A stretch of DNA of 64,000 nucleotides from Schistocephalus solidus (GCA_017591395.1 WEDG01001359.1:1-64000); one strand, 5' to 3'. Shown: positions 22,722 through 33,924, numbered from the stretch's first letter. Notes: generated from the letters alone by a model not told the origin. Numbers and translations are program-made.

Positions 22722-22838
22722 ATATAAGGCTAGGGTTAGATTTAAAATTAAAATTAAGGTTATGGTTAGAACACGGTTACAAGTAAACTTCCTGGAATTC
22801 GGCTCAAGTGCATCTGAAGAGCTGAGGGGTTCTTATTC
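22722..22838 (+). repeat. Direct repeat, copy 2
   Basis: Second copy of the 22,272-22,385 unit, following a short TATATA run. The two differ by scattered substitutions and small indels. The last part, 'ggctcaagtgcatctgaag', is identical. Confidence 0.85.
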
Positions 22839-22839
22839 C

Positions 22840-23855
22840 CGTGTCCTGCCAGAGGAATTACCGAGGATCTGTTGTAATACTGCTTTACTATGCAATGTAA
22901 TCTCAATATATTTGTACCACGCCAGTATATGCGTTTTGTTGGCTGCCTGGCAAAGTGCACTCAATAAAAATAACTGCTTGTTTATTGTTACTTATTGATA
23001 CGCCTTTAAAGCTAAACATATGCGTGACGAAAAAGGCACAGATTACGAAAAGTTAAAAATCAACCTAGTTGAGTAAACTGACGTTTTAAATGTATAAGAA
23101 GCTTGTCCATGCATTTGAACGAATGAATAAAGTAGCAAAAGTACAATTACTTTTGAAAATCGTCTTTTTCAGACTTTTGCACATATATATTCATCTAGAT
23201 TAAGTGCAACGTAACGTACGGCCGTCATCAAGCAGCCTGCCATGCAAGTATATATTCCAACACCGTTTCACGAGAATTGGCAGTTTTTCTTCCGTTTGTA
23301 CATTGTCTTAGATGCGTTTGACCAAGACAAGCAGATTTTAGCTTGATTGCGCGGATAGCGATGTCATAGGAATATAATAGTTCATAAGCTTACATGTTCA
23401 CAGGCCGGTCACTAACTAATAAATTTAAGTAGAATCGTCAGGTGCAATCGTAAACGTACAATTTAGTGTATATAAACATGACTTTTCTATTGTTAAATTT
23501 TTTTATAACTATTTGGGTTTTCTACGATGAGTTTCAGATCGTCTTTGAAAATATGGTGTATTCTTTACGATTTTCAGTGTTTTCAGTCGACTGCCCATAA
23601 ATGTACATTCCGTTCGATGTGTTTGGTAAGACCTTCAAAATAATATATTTCTTAAAATAATTTACCGAAATAGTGACTATTTTTCGCATTATTTCTAATG
23701 CAGACGGTCGCTTGGGTCATATTTGTAGACTCACTCAAACATTAAAACTTGCTGCCGTGAAAAATTAACGCCAACAAAGAAATCCAGGAACATATATGCT
23801 TATAATTAGTTGAACAAAAACTTTATATAATAATTTACCTTTGTAAAAAGCGCTT
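22840..23855. other. Unassigned, AT-rich
   Basis: No gene or element recognised. Confidence 0.5.
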
Positions 23856-23856
23856 G

Positions 23857-23859
<3 letters not shown>

Positions 23860-23906
<47 letters not shown>
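23860..23906 (+). repeat. (AT)n microsatellite
   Basis: About 46 bases of alternating AT. Confidence 0.95.
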
Positions 23907-23908
<2 letters not shown>

Positions 23909-24062
23909 CAGCCGTACTTCCGACATAGATACTAGCTAAAAAGCCCAAATGTTTCGCGACTGTGTGACACAAAAACGAGGGGTTCCCCCTGTGTCCCCAG
24001 GTTCTCTATCGTATATGGATATATGATATGAAAATATATGCAGGACATAGTCATGATTACAT

Positions 24063-24063
<1 letters not shown>

Positions 24064-24102
<39 letters not shown>
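24064..24102 (+). repeat. (AT)n microsatellite
   Basis: A second AT run, just beyond the 3' flank of the Penelope-like element ending at 24,130. Confidence 0.95.
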
Positions 24103-24104
<2 letters not shown>

Positions 24105-24129
24105 TATTGAGTAGTGTGCATTCCGGGAT

Positions 24130-25640
24130 GATAAATGAAGAAGGCTCGTCGGAAAATTGAGGTTTACTCGTGAGTTTTCGAGCTGGTTACAACAACCCGT
24201 CGTCAGACGAAATGAGAAGTTGGGATTGTCACGCTGGCGGGTTTAGGGGCACAGAGGTTACATCGACAGACTGACGCCATGGGGGTTTGTGAATCGTGTT
24301 ACGATAGCTGTCGCATGTAAGGGGAGGGGTGCTACAGTTTTGATGACAAGTAACATGGCGGGAGATTCAGAGTCAGTGAGGTTACACTTGGCTGGGCACG
24401 GATAAGCAGTTGTTGTTATGAGGTGGGCGCAAGTCAGTGGACCGTGCACGCAGACCGTCGTAATGCGCATCCAGATCGACGTGGCCGTTGAAATTGTTTG
24501 TGCCAGAGTGCCAAGCTTCGAGGAATTCGCGTGCCTGTTTGGTGCTAGCAATGGCGACCACTTCAGTTCCCTCCCAATTGAAACGGTGGTCGAAAGCAAC
24601 GGCGTGCGCAAACACGAGAGACAAGGGATCGCGTCGGCGGATAGCCAGTTTGTGTTCGTTTATGCGGGTCCCGAGTCGTCGGCTTGTATGGCCTACGTAA
24701 GCGCAAAAGCAATTCGCACATGGAATGCAGTAAATAACATTGGTTTGTTGCTCTTTGGGTACGGGATCTTGAACACGTGATAGTGCTGCCCACAGGGAGG
24801 ACGCTGGCTTGTGAGCGATGCAGATGCCACATCGGTCTAATTGTCAGGCGATCGTTTCCGAAATGCCCTGCATGTATGACAATGAATGGAATTTCCTCAG
24901 TACTACTGCTCCATTAGAGCTCTGATATTGTGGTTGCCTGTGACTTCGGAGACGGTTTTTCACGTAACTCATCGGGTATCCGCTAGATCGGAATAGTTGT
25001 TATAAATAGGCAAGTTCTTTTTTTAAGTAGATACTCGCTGTTACAGTGCCGGAAGGCGCGGTGAAAAAGAGCTCAAACGCAACTTCGTTTGTGGGCAGCA
25101 GGATGATTGCTCCCATAGTTGAGAATTATTTCTGCATTTGAGTCTTTTCTGTGTACGCTGGTTGCGAGCTTACCATCACTTAATCTTTGCACAGTGACGT
25201 CGAGAAACGGGAGGATGTCACCTGTTGCTCCTTCGCGAGTGAATTGTATATCAGGGAAGACACCATTAAGACTTTGATGCAGCCATTCCACTTCGCAGTT
25301 GTTAATGACCACGAAGGTAACATCTACGTAGCGAAGCCACATTTTCGGTCTGAGGTTTTGAACCACAGCTTCTTCTAGACGTTGTAGGAATAGCTTGGCA
25401 AGTAGCCCCGATTTCGGTGAACCAATTGGAGTACCCTTGACCTGTTGGTAATGCTTACCATCGAATTGACAATAATTCTTAAGGCAGAGCCAGAGCATGT
25501 CTAAAACGTGCTGCGTTGGAATGTCGATTGGCGTTTCTTCTAGACGTCGAGCTACGCTCTCAGTCGCCAGGTTGTGGTATTGAGGAAAATAGAGCAACCG
25601 CATCAAACGATAGAATGCATTCATCAGGACTTATATTAAG
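24130..25640 (-). mobile_element. Penelope-like element A (RT + GIY-YIG)
   Basis: On the minus strand an RT piece (25,624-25,073) reads 'GTPIGSPKSGLLAKLFLQRLE' and 'LRYVDVTFVVINN', where the catalytic YVDD has become YVDV. 'DILPFLDVTVQR' and 'NHPAAHKRSCV' follow. After a gap and frameshifts comes a GIY-YIG nuclease (about 24,830-24,380): 'VIYCIPCANCFCAYVGHTSRRLGTRINEHKLAIRRRDPL', then 'EVVAIASTKQAREFLEAWH'. RT followed by GIY-YIG is diagnostic of Penelope-like elements. The 5' half of the RT is missing. The non-coding 3' flank runs to about 24,130. Confidence 0.85.
24175..24206 (-). ncRNA. Hammerhead-like motif in Penelope 3' flank
   Basis: The minus strand reads 'CGTCTGACGACGGGTTGT' then 'AACCAGCTCGAAAAC'. 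CUGACGA and GAAA are hammerhead core strands, and GGTT pairs with AACC in the intervening hairpin. One extra C follows the CUGANGA core. Position just 3' of a Penelope coding region supports the reading. Confidence 0.45.
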
Positions 25641-25685
25641 GCCTTGAATTCTTTGAAGAAAAGCATGCGAGTTGCTGATGCTTCA

Positions 25686-25815
25686 TAATTCATACGTATG
25701 AATTGGAAGGTAAGCACTCCAAGAAGTACAATAGAAGTTAAATAGGTTCTCTGGGAAAATGGTAAACTTTGGTAAATTTTCGACGCTGGTTCCCCAGGTC
25801 GTCGTCAGACTTGAG
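25686..25815 (+). repeat. Inverted terminal repeat of element B, low-coordinate copy
   Basis: Matches the reverse complement of 26,842-26,974 over about 130 bases: 'aggttctctgggaaaat' with 'aggttctttggaaaaat', and 'gacgctggttccccagg' with 'gacgctggttatctagg'. It starts with an 18-base perfect palindrome at 25,687-25,704 (AATTCATACGTATGAATT) and ends with a hammerhead-like motif. Confidence 0.85.
25778..25808 (-). ncRNA. Hammerhead-like motif in terminal repeat
   Basis: The minus strand reads 'CTGACGACGACCTGG', the loop GGAA, then 'CCAGCGTCGAAAA'. Helix II would be GAC-CUGG with CCAG-GUC and one bulged base. The core strands are CUGACGA and GAAA. The motif sits inside the inverted repeat that bounds Penelope-like element B. 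Confidence 0.5.
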
Positions 25816-26870
25816 TAAATGTGCAAAAAAACAGTCAACATTTCAAGCGTGCTTAAAAAAGCAATGGTCGTTTTTTGAATGCGCCATAAGCGGTTGACTT
25901 GTACATCAGTCTATTTTGATTGGCTCTCGTCTCTTCCACTTTTCCCTGAGGTTTTTGTACACGGCATCTAACCCAATGTGCCGATTGATGCATGACTCAT
26001 CGGCGCCCATGACCTCAAGAAACGCTCGGCCTTTTTTGGAAGGACTGACTCCGACGATGCGGGTTTTGTCCCAGGCAATCTTGTGTCCTGTATCAAGGAT
26101 GTGCATGACCACTTATGACAATCGGTCGCGCCTCTTGACCGCTAGTTGATGTTTGTGGATGCGTATGGAGGCGGCCTTTCCCGTTTGGCCACAATATACA
26201 GTATCACAAGCCTCGCATGGGATCTTATAGACGACTTCTTTTTTATCACGATAGCCTACCTTATCTTTAGGGTGTACAAGATGAGTGCGTAATGTAGTCG
26301 TCGGTTTGTGTGCCACTTTTATTTGGTGTTTCCGCAAGTGTCTTTCAACTTGTTCAGACCCATTCCTTATATGAGGAAGGATTCGACTTGTATTTGTTTT
26401 GGGCACCTGATTGATACTATCTGGTTCCTTTTCTTTTGGCACTTGCTGTTTCATGTATCGACGTACAAAATCCTCAGGATAACCATTTGGGGAAAATAAA
26501 CCAAACAAGTAATTGAGTTCGGCTCGATAGCTTTCTTTGTCAGAGCAGTGTGTTTTTGCTCAATGTAGCAGACTGTTGATCGTACTCCTCTTGTGAGAGA
26601 TTGGGCTGTTAAACTCGTATTGTAGAAGTATTTCCGCATATGTTTCTTTGTGGTAAACGGATGTGTGTAATGTTCCATCAGTCTTTCGCTGTACGAGAAC
26701 ATCCAGAAATGGGAGTTTATTGTCAGCTTCTTTCTCTAGGATGCATTTAATTCCTGGAATGGTTGATTTGATAGTGTTGTTGAGCGTTTCTAGTTGGTCC
26801 ATTTTAACGAAAACTAACGTTTTGTCGACATATTCTACCCAAACTCAAGTCTGACGACTACCTAGATAAC
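25816..26870 (-). mobile_element. Penelope-like element B (RT end + GIY-YIG)
   Basis: Reading from 26,870 downward: 'YVDKTLVFVKMDQLE' (the RT motif C, here YVDK in place of YVDD), 'NKLPFLDVLVQRKTDG', 'SPISHKRSTINSLL', a stop, then 'NGYPEDFVRRYMKQQ'. A GIY-YIG nuclease follows: 'VVYKIPCEACDTVYCGQTGKAASIRIHKHQLAVKRRD', a stop, 'DTGHKIAWDKTRIVGV', 'KKGRAFLEVMGADES' and 'INRHIGLDAVY'. The coding region ends at 25,906. The element lacks the front two-thirds of the RT, yet is flanked by inverted repeats at both ends. It could therefore be a compact, terminally bounded copy. Confidence 0.85.
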
Positions 26871-26974
26871 CAGCGTCAAAATTTATCAATAAATCTCACT
26901 ATTTTTCCAAAGAACCTATTTAGCTTCTATTATACTTATTGGGATGCCTGTCTTCCAAATTATACGTATGAATT
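26842..26974 (-). repeat. Inverted terminal repeat of element B, high-coordinate copy
   Basis: Inverted partner of 25,686-25,815. It includes a hammerhead-like stretch on the plus strand at 26,851-26,883 ('CTGACGACTACCTAG...CCAGCGTCAAAAT'), where the GAAA strand has decayed to CAAAA. It closes with an imperfect version of the TACGTA palindrome at about 26,958-26,974. Confidence 0.85.
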
Positions 26975-26999
26975 ATGATCGTAAAGTGTTGCTTAAAGC

Positions 27000-28440
27000 T
27001 AGATAATGGGAAAAATATGCGATTCGCGAAAGTTTGACACGAGAACCGTTACCATTTATACACAAATGCCGAAATAAGAAGATTTTACCAAGGGCTGTAC
27101 GCGTGAAGCCTGCTGTAAAATCTACCCTAGGATATCGAATTGCATATCTTTATGGACAAAGCCTTCTTGGGTCCTTCCTAACAGATGCCCATTACCGGCT
27201 GCAAAAATTTCAATTCGGTAAGGATCACCCATGTATCAGAACTTGAAAGACAAAAGATGCGGAGATTTCTAGACAAAAATTGGTTCTATCTTTCTCAATC
27301 AGCTCATACAAACTTGAACTATTCAGAAAAGTCATAAATTTATCCTCCAGAATCCTTATAGCAACGAAACTAAATTTGCTTCCTAAGGGGATGAAATACA
27401 ATCATTCTTATATAAATTACAAGGACTTCCTTCGAGCTTAGAATCCATCATTTCAACAGAACACCTCACCAAATATGAAATGGTTACAATCATAAACAGC
27501 ATTGTCTAAGCATATAAAGATCGGAATCATTTTTATCCCTACCACCTGAAGAAAGGAAAGCATTCAAGTATTTAAAAACTGACAAAAACATTTTCATTCT
27601 CCCGGCTGACAAAGGAGGCTTTACTGCGATTTTGAACAAGTCAAATTACAACCAAAAGATGATACCACTATAAGAAGATAGCTCTACATACAGACTTCTT
27701 TCCATTGAACCTTTTAAGGGACAGATTTCATCTATTGATAAAGTGCTTAAATGCCTTACAGGGACGAAACAACTACCAAAAGATGTTTCAAAATCGCTAA
27801 GACAATCCAAACCCACCATTGCCCAGATCTAGGGATTGCTAAAAGTTCATAAACCTGAATTCCGACTGTGACCGATAGTATCATCAGTCGGAGCACTGAA
27901 TTAAAAAATTTCCAAGTGGCTATTCTGCCAACTTACTCCACTTACTAGAGATGGTTAAACTTCCATTGAGAACTATATGGAATTTCTAGAGAAATTGAGA
28001 ATAATCATTATCGCCACCGTTGCCATACTTGTTTCCTTTGCTGTCGTTTCTTTGTTCACATCCATACCTCTAGACTTAGCAAGGGAATGCACGGATGAAG
28101 TCCTAAAGTCATGGGACACGAATGTTCCCGTAACTGCCTTACTTGAACTCATAAAACCGTTGTTTTGAAACCAATTTTTCGATCGACCACCAATACTATC
28201 AACAACTAAAAGGAGCTCCAATGAGGTCACCCATAGCTGGCTTGCTTGCCGAAGAAACAATGCAGAAACTGGAATCTATGGTTCTTCCATTACTTAACCC
28301 TAAGTTTTTGGTACGATATGTCGACGACACATTTGTTGTCATTAAAATGGACCGACAAGAAATGCTCCACAACACTATCAACTCAACCATTCCGGGAATG
28401 AAATTCACACTCGAGAAAGAAGTTGACAACTACACAGCGG
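27000..28440 (+). mobile_element. Penelope-like element C, reverse transcriptase
   Basis: A longer RT in broken frames. In order it shows 'HFHSPG/ILPADKGGF' (about 27,600), 'KPTIAQI*GLLKVHK' (27,810), 'PIVSSVGALN' (27,875), 'VSLFTSIPLDLARE' (motif A region, 28,040-28,090), 'GAPMRSPIAGLLAEETMQKLE' (28,210-28,275) and 'LVRYVDDTFVVIKMD' with the intact YVDD catalytic motif (28,310-28,350). These are Penelope-type RT blocks. At least eight stops or frameshifts make it inactive. The match to element B stops abruptly near 28,440. Confidence 0.85.
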
Positions 28441-28990
28441 TGACAAGGAGAGGAAGGTGTAAATTAAGTTGTTGTGTGCTCTGTTTAAACTCCAACGGTT
28501 ATCGAAAGTCCTTCAAATGGAAGTGTCTTCGGAAGCCCCACCTTCAGTGGCCGAACGGAGAAAACCGGAAGTTCTGGCTCGCAGGTCCTCCTGTGAAGAA
28601 CGTAGCAGAAGCGACGACAGGAATCCTGAAACCGTTCAGGGTCAGCGTGACGCATAAGCCAGAGTCAACAATCCGACAGCAGATAATGAGGCCCAAAAAC
28701 TCGCTACCAGCGACGGAAGGATCAGCGGTGGTCTACATAATACAATGCCAAAACTGTGATGAGGGGTAAGTTGACGAAAGGAATAAACGTCTTGGCACAA
28801 AATTTTAAGAACACCAGCTTGCAATCAGTCAAAAGGATAAGCGATCCATAGTCTACGGCCACGTGTAATAGAAGAACCGCCTTTTCGCCTTTTAGAAAGC
28901 GAGAGTAATCCGCCTAGCCTATGTTAAGATGACCAAACTGAGGCTCGAAAGTTACACCTCGACAAGCACACCTAACGGAGCCATAGAACT
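28441..28990 (+). mobile_element. Penelope-like element, connector and GIY-YIG part
   Basis: Starts with 'CLNSNGYRKSFKWKCLRK' and continues 'KPESTIRQQIMRPKNSLP' and 'VVYIIQCQNCDEG'. After a stop at 28,768 come 'KRLGTKF*EHQLAI' and 'KRSIVYGHV', the GIY-YIG nuclease of a Penelope-like element. The wording is closer to the remnant at 45,380-45,590 than to elements A or B, so it probably comes from a different subfamily than the RT just upstream. Confidence 0.75.
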
Positions 28991-29335
28991 GTATCTCGAC
29001 TACGAGGTGCTACGCAAAAGGCTCGAGTCAGTTTGAACAAGGCCAGAAGGACAGTCGAGCAAAATCACGCATGAGAGGCCGCTGACGTCAGCGGAAAATA
29101 GCAGAAGAGCCAGCCGGGGGTCACCTGACTTGCTTGGAACACTACCTCAGTACCGTGCCAACGCGGTTACCAACAAATGATCACTCAAATGGCCGACAAG
29201 AGGTAGGCCAAAAAGCACGCTGAGTTGCCAACAGTTTCGATGGGCGTAATGGGAACTGATCACGTGAGCCCACCAGTGGTCAATTTCAGCGAAAGCAACA
29301 CTTATTACGAACGAGCAAGAATATAATAAGACCCC
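28991..29335 (+). other. Unassigned, probable Penelope 3' flank
   Basis: GC-richer non-coding stretch following the nuclease. No domain is legible. Confidence 0.35.
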
Positions 29336-29612
29336 ATGGCTCAATCGTTAGGGCGTTGAACTTCGAATCAACAGGTCGCGGGATCGATCCTCGGGTGCTT
29401 CAAGACCTGGGTTCGGGTATGGCTGACTGATGACGGCTGGTAAGCCAGAAATGGCCATTCCAGTCTGCCTTGTGTTTGTGGGCAATGCCAGTCTGCCTAT
29501 AATATGCTAGCCGCTGCTGCTGGGGCGCTCGAGAGTGAGCCCCAAGGCACAACCGGATGGCTTGGATCCGTAGCACGATCGGTGAGCACCGCACTACCAG
29601 TTGTTATTGATT
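29336..29612 (+). repeat. tRNA-derived SINE, full copy
   Basis: The head, 'gaccccatggctcaatcgtta' through 'gttgaacttcgaatcaac' to 'gggatcgatcctcgggtg', has A-box, anticodon-arm and B-box features of a tRNA. The body, 'gacctgggttcgggtatggctg' ... 'taagccagaaatggccat', and the tail, 'gagccccaaggcacaacc' ... 'cgatcggtgagcaccgcac', match the partial copies at 22,386-22,710. This is the only copy in the window with head, body and tail together, about 275 bases. Confidence 0.75.
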
Positions 29613-29619
29613 CAAGTGA

Positions 29620-32015
29620 AAAAAGTACCAAACGCAAGTGCGATGACAGGTTGGGTGCAACCAGTCCATTCTGATGAACAGGACACTCTCAAAGTGCAAG
29701 TGCAGTTAGTGCCCTCCCTTTATATTCGCTGCTGAGATTTTGGTTGGCCACTCGGGGAGCGCACAGCTCTGCCGGTGAGTCAGATGACCGAGCAATCACC
29801 ACGTCGACACCCTACGCGGCTGATGAAATTTCAGCGAATGCTGGTCCTCGAGCAATTATCGTTCCATAGAGCAACAATCCCTGATGAAGGCAAGAATCAC
29901 TAGTTGTCATGGCTACGCGGTAGCATAACGACTGCACATTCCTGTGTTTGAAGTATCACCTGTATCTGGTGCGGTTTCCAATGCAGGGTTAAAATTCGAA
30001 GCTGAGATATCGGGCGATCGCGTCTACTCCTTCCAAATTATTTCCTGCGATGAATTTCCGCCTGTACTGGCCATCCTCAAAACACTTTTTTGAAACTGCC
30101 TGCTACCGTTGCCTAGACTGACGACGGCAATATACCTGGATATGAAGCCCACAGCCCGAGTCGGCTTCAGGGAACTTAGAGTTAGGGTAAGCGCTAAGGT
30201 CATTATAGGTTATTCAGGCCCCCTGGGTTTAATGTACGTAGCTACCTACTATATGCGTTTTAAATGGCGATTTTTAAACGATTCTGGGTTGAATGGTGAC
30301 TATGGGACTTACCTAACCTACCGTTGCTTGTACTTCTCATGGAAGTAAACACATGTTTACCAGTATTGTCTTGCTTGATTAACACATATTGTCGAATTTC
30401 GCTACTATGGGGAATATCTGCCTTCGAAAAGCATAGCACACAAATGTGTTAGCAGACGCTTCAGAAACAACTTTGCACATTAGTATATGTTAAAAAATAC
30501 TTTTTCATGCCCATACGAGTGAGATTGAGTGTAAGGAGCCTACATTCCGTTTCGTTGTCAGAATGGACTGCTCTCCATTTTCATTGTGGCACTGAACATT
30601 TGTGCAAAAAGACCACTTATGGGTCAGAGAACGACTGAATTTCGCCCTTGTGATCTAAAGACAGGCCTTGTTGCACAAAGTACTTTTAAAACACCATGAC
30701 CGAGAAAAAAATCGAACGAACTCCAATCCAAGGTCGGAATTGGCAAGAAGGTATGCGTGACTATTAACGGAAGGTTTTTTGCAATCAATTGCCCTGGCAA
30801 GTCAAATGGTGAGCCACGCATTGAAATAAGCAACGTTAAGAGGTTCGCTTTTGACAAGCGAAGGACACAAATTGCGTTGCTTCGGACAGATCAGCTACAC
30901 TGCATGGAGTTGGATATCATCATAGCGGTAGGCCTTGCCTGCAGAATACGAAAACGTGATCTGGCTCTGCAAGTCCCAGACATCCTTCAACGAACAAGTT
31001 CCAAGCATGCAAACTTATGGGATATGCCGAAACTCACGAAAATTGCCTTAGCTCTTCTGAAACGCTGTTCGGCTGAAAGGATTACATGGGGTGGGGTAAG
31101 GAAAATGGTTAGTGTGGAACATCACCCCAAGTAACGCGTTGTATGACAGATAGCGGAATCAACAATGGGTCTCTTTTCAGACACCTGTGCAAATTCCGTC
31201 CAATGAACAGTCAGTACTAAATCAGTTTTTGTTTTGCATTTATTTGAGAGTCTGTATAACTGCAATCGTATTATATGGAAAGGATGTAAAAAAATATTTT
31301 CGTCATCCGTGTTGCCGAAAAGTACATCAGCAAGAGAAGGTTCAGCTTAAAAGTTGAAGCAATTTTTCTTTTAATCGTTTCGCGATTATGAGCCTACTAC
31401 AGGAGTTTATATGAGGTCGCCCGTGGTCTACTATCCACGGAGAAAAGTCTATGACGTAATTCGTGTATGGAAATATTTTTAAATCACCAGGAGACCTCTG
31501 CAAGGAGAAGTGCACCATTACCTAAAATTGATTCGGGTAATATTTCAGTCACCTAGTGCTAACTCAGCATGAACATATGAAAGCAAATGCCGTAGTAGCA
31601 TACTCAGTGAAGCTTAACTGTTTTTTCTGTAAAAAATTTGCTTTAAAAATGACGAAATTCCACATTAAAATGGATAGTAAATAAACCTTTTATTCACGCA
31701 TTCGATAAAATGTGAACGAAAATCTACAGGTATCAAAAAGCAACTTAACGTAGTCACATTAATTAAGGACTCATTGCAAAGAAGATGAAAACACGAACAT
31801 GGGGACAATCTTATACTAACCCGAGCTTTAGGTTTCGTTCAGGAAGTCACACTTAGGAGGAACCACTGAACGCAGTAAACAAATAGTGCGCTAATGATGG
31901 GTACTATTTCACCAGTTCGTATATGTTAAGGTGGAGAGGACTGTGTGATGCACTTTAGACAGACATCCTGTCAGGCCAGCCCTGGGCTTAATCTTCTTTC
32001 CCCGGTCTGACTTAT
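29620..32015. other. Unassigned
   Basis: No gene I can support. The 125-codon ORF at 30,757-31,134 has no recognisable domain, and its flanks show no convincing splice context. A TTAGGG-like snippet occurs near 30,178-30,190. Confidence 0.5.
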
Positions 32016-33924
32016 TTGGAAGTCACTGGCGCATGGGGAAAGGAAAAGGGAGAGAAAGAAAGTGCGTGTGTGTCTTTTGGGCGGTGTTGGTCCGGGGCGC
32101 TGGTGACTTTCGTGCAGCTCTTTTGGTCTTGACGGCGGCGATCCCGTTGGTTTCGTAGATTGCTGCTCCTGTCTTTACCGTCGTTCTCCAAGCCGATCGG
32201 TTCCAGGCGAGGTCCTCCCAGGTCACCGGGTTGATCTGCAGTTGCTTCAGGGAAGTCTTCAGAGTGTCCTTGTAGCGTTGTACTTCACCCCTTGTTAACG
32301 AGAACCCATGGCGACATCTCCGTAGAAGAGTCGGTTGGGTAATCGTTCGTCATCCATCCTCACAAGGTGGCCGCTCCAGTGCAGTTGCGGTTGTTTACTT
32401 TGGGCCTAGATGCTAAGGCTGCCTGTTCGTTCCAGCATTTCTGTGTCCGGGATCCTGCCTTGCCAGTTCGGCTTTAGTATTCTGCGGAGGCAGCTGAGGT
32501 GGAAGTGGTTAAGCTTCCGCGCCTGCTTTCGGTAGACCGTCCATGTTTACGCTCCATACAGCAGCATCGGCAATATGACAGCTTTTTACATTTTGAGTTT
32601 GGTGCTGAGGTGAAGACCGTGTCGATTCCAGACCACGTTCTGCATGCGTCCAAAAGCTTGGCTGGCTTTGGCGATCCGATGGGCGATCTCATCGTCGACT
32701 TTGGTGCTGCGGGAGAGATGTGTTTCCAGGTACGTGAAGGTATCCACAGATTTCAGTTGGGCACCATTGACATTTATGTGAGCTGCAGAGTATCTAGTAT
32801 TGGGCAGCAGCTGATGCATCACAACCGTTTTCCCAGTTTTGATGCGAATTCCGAAGTTGTCACAGGCGGCAGCGAAGAGATCCATGCTCCTTTGCATTTC
32901 CTCTTCTGTCTTTGTATTGAGTGCACAGTCGTCAGCGAAGACAAGTTCGTGGATGGTGGTTGCGGATACACGCGAGTGGAAGTGCATCCGTCGTTGGTAA
33001 AGGAGTCGGCCGTCCATCCTGTAGGCGATGCGGATCCCGGGGTGTTCTTCACGGTAGGCGTCCGTTAGCATGGCAGTGAACATGAGACTAAAGAGGGTAG
33101 GTGCAAGGACGCAGCCCTGCTTTACTCCGTTGGTCACTGCCAATGTTTCGGATACTGTCCCGTTATCAGTAACGCGTGCCATCATCCCGTCGTGAATCTG
33201 ACGCACCATATGTGGGAACAAGGTGAGCGTTCAAGCGGTTGAGGAGAATGCGGGTGAAGATCTTTCCGTCGATGTTCAGCAGCGCGATTCCTCGGTGGTT
33301 GTCGCAGGGTTGGCGGTTCCCTTTCTTCTTGTAGAGGTGGACAATGGTTGCGTCTTTGAAATCCTGAGGGACTTGTCCTTGGTGCCAAATCCCCTGCAAG
33401 AGCACTGTGAGTTTGTTCATAAGTTGGGGTCCGCCATGTTTGTAAATCTCAGCACGGACCGCGTCCAAGCCAGGTGCTTTCCCGCTTGGGAGTTGCTGCA
33501 CGGCTCTGATGGTTTTTTTGCGAGAGGGTGGGAGATCAAGGTCGGCCTTGGTTTCCAATGCAGGCAGGTGATCGATGGCCGCGTCGGAGATGGTGGAGGG
33601 TTGATTGAGAACGCTTTGGAAATGTTCTGCCCATCGCGTTAGGATTTTCATCTTCTCATTGAGAAGCATCCTGCCGTCGGCCCTGAGAAGAGGGACGGCG
33701 CCTTTGACGGGAGGTCCATAGACAGCCTTGGTGGCAGCGAAGAAGTTCTTCCATTCGTTTCGATCCGCGAACCCTTGGATTTCGTCGGCTTTGCGCGTCA
33801 TCCAGGCATCCTGCTTCTCCCACAGCCGTTGCTATACAAGGCGGCGACTTCGGTAGAAGGCTGTCTTGTTTGCAGCGGTAGGGCGATCGACGTAGGCTTT
33901 GTGCGACTGGTTCTTCTCGGCGAA

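Noticed and set aside
24418..24780. 120-codon plus-strand ORF
   Set aside because: Antisense shadow of the GIY-YIG domain of Penelope-like element A.
30757..31134. 125-codon ORF as a host gene
   Set aside because: No recognisable domain, start context or exon structure; left unassigned.
32499..33642. Plus-strand ORFs of 189 and 139 codons
   Set aside because: Shadows of the antisense LINE reverse transcriptase.
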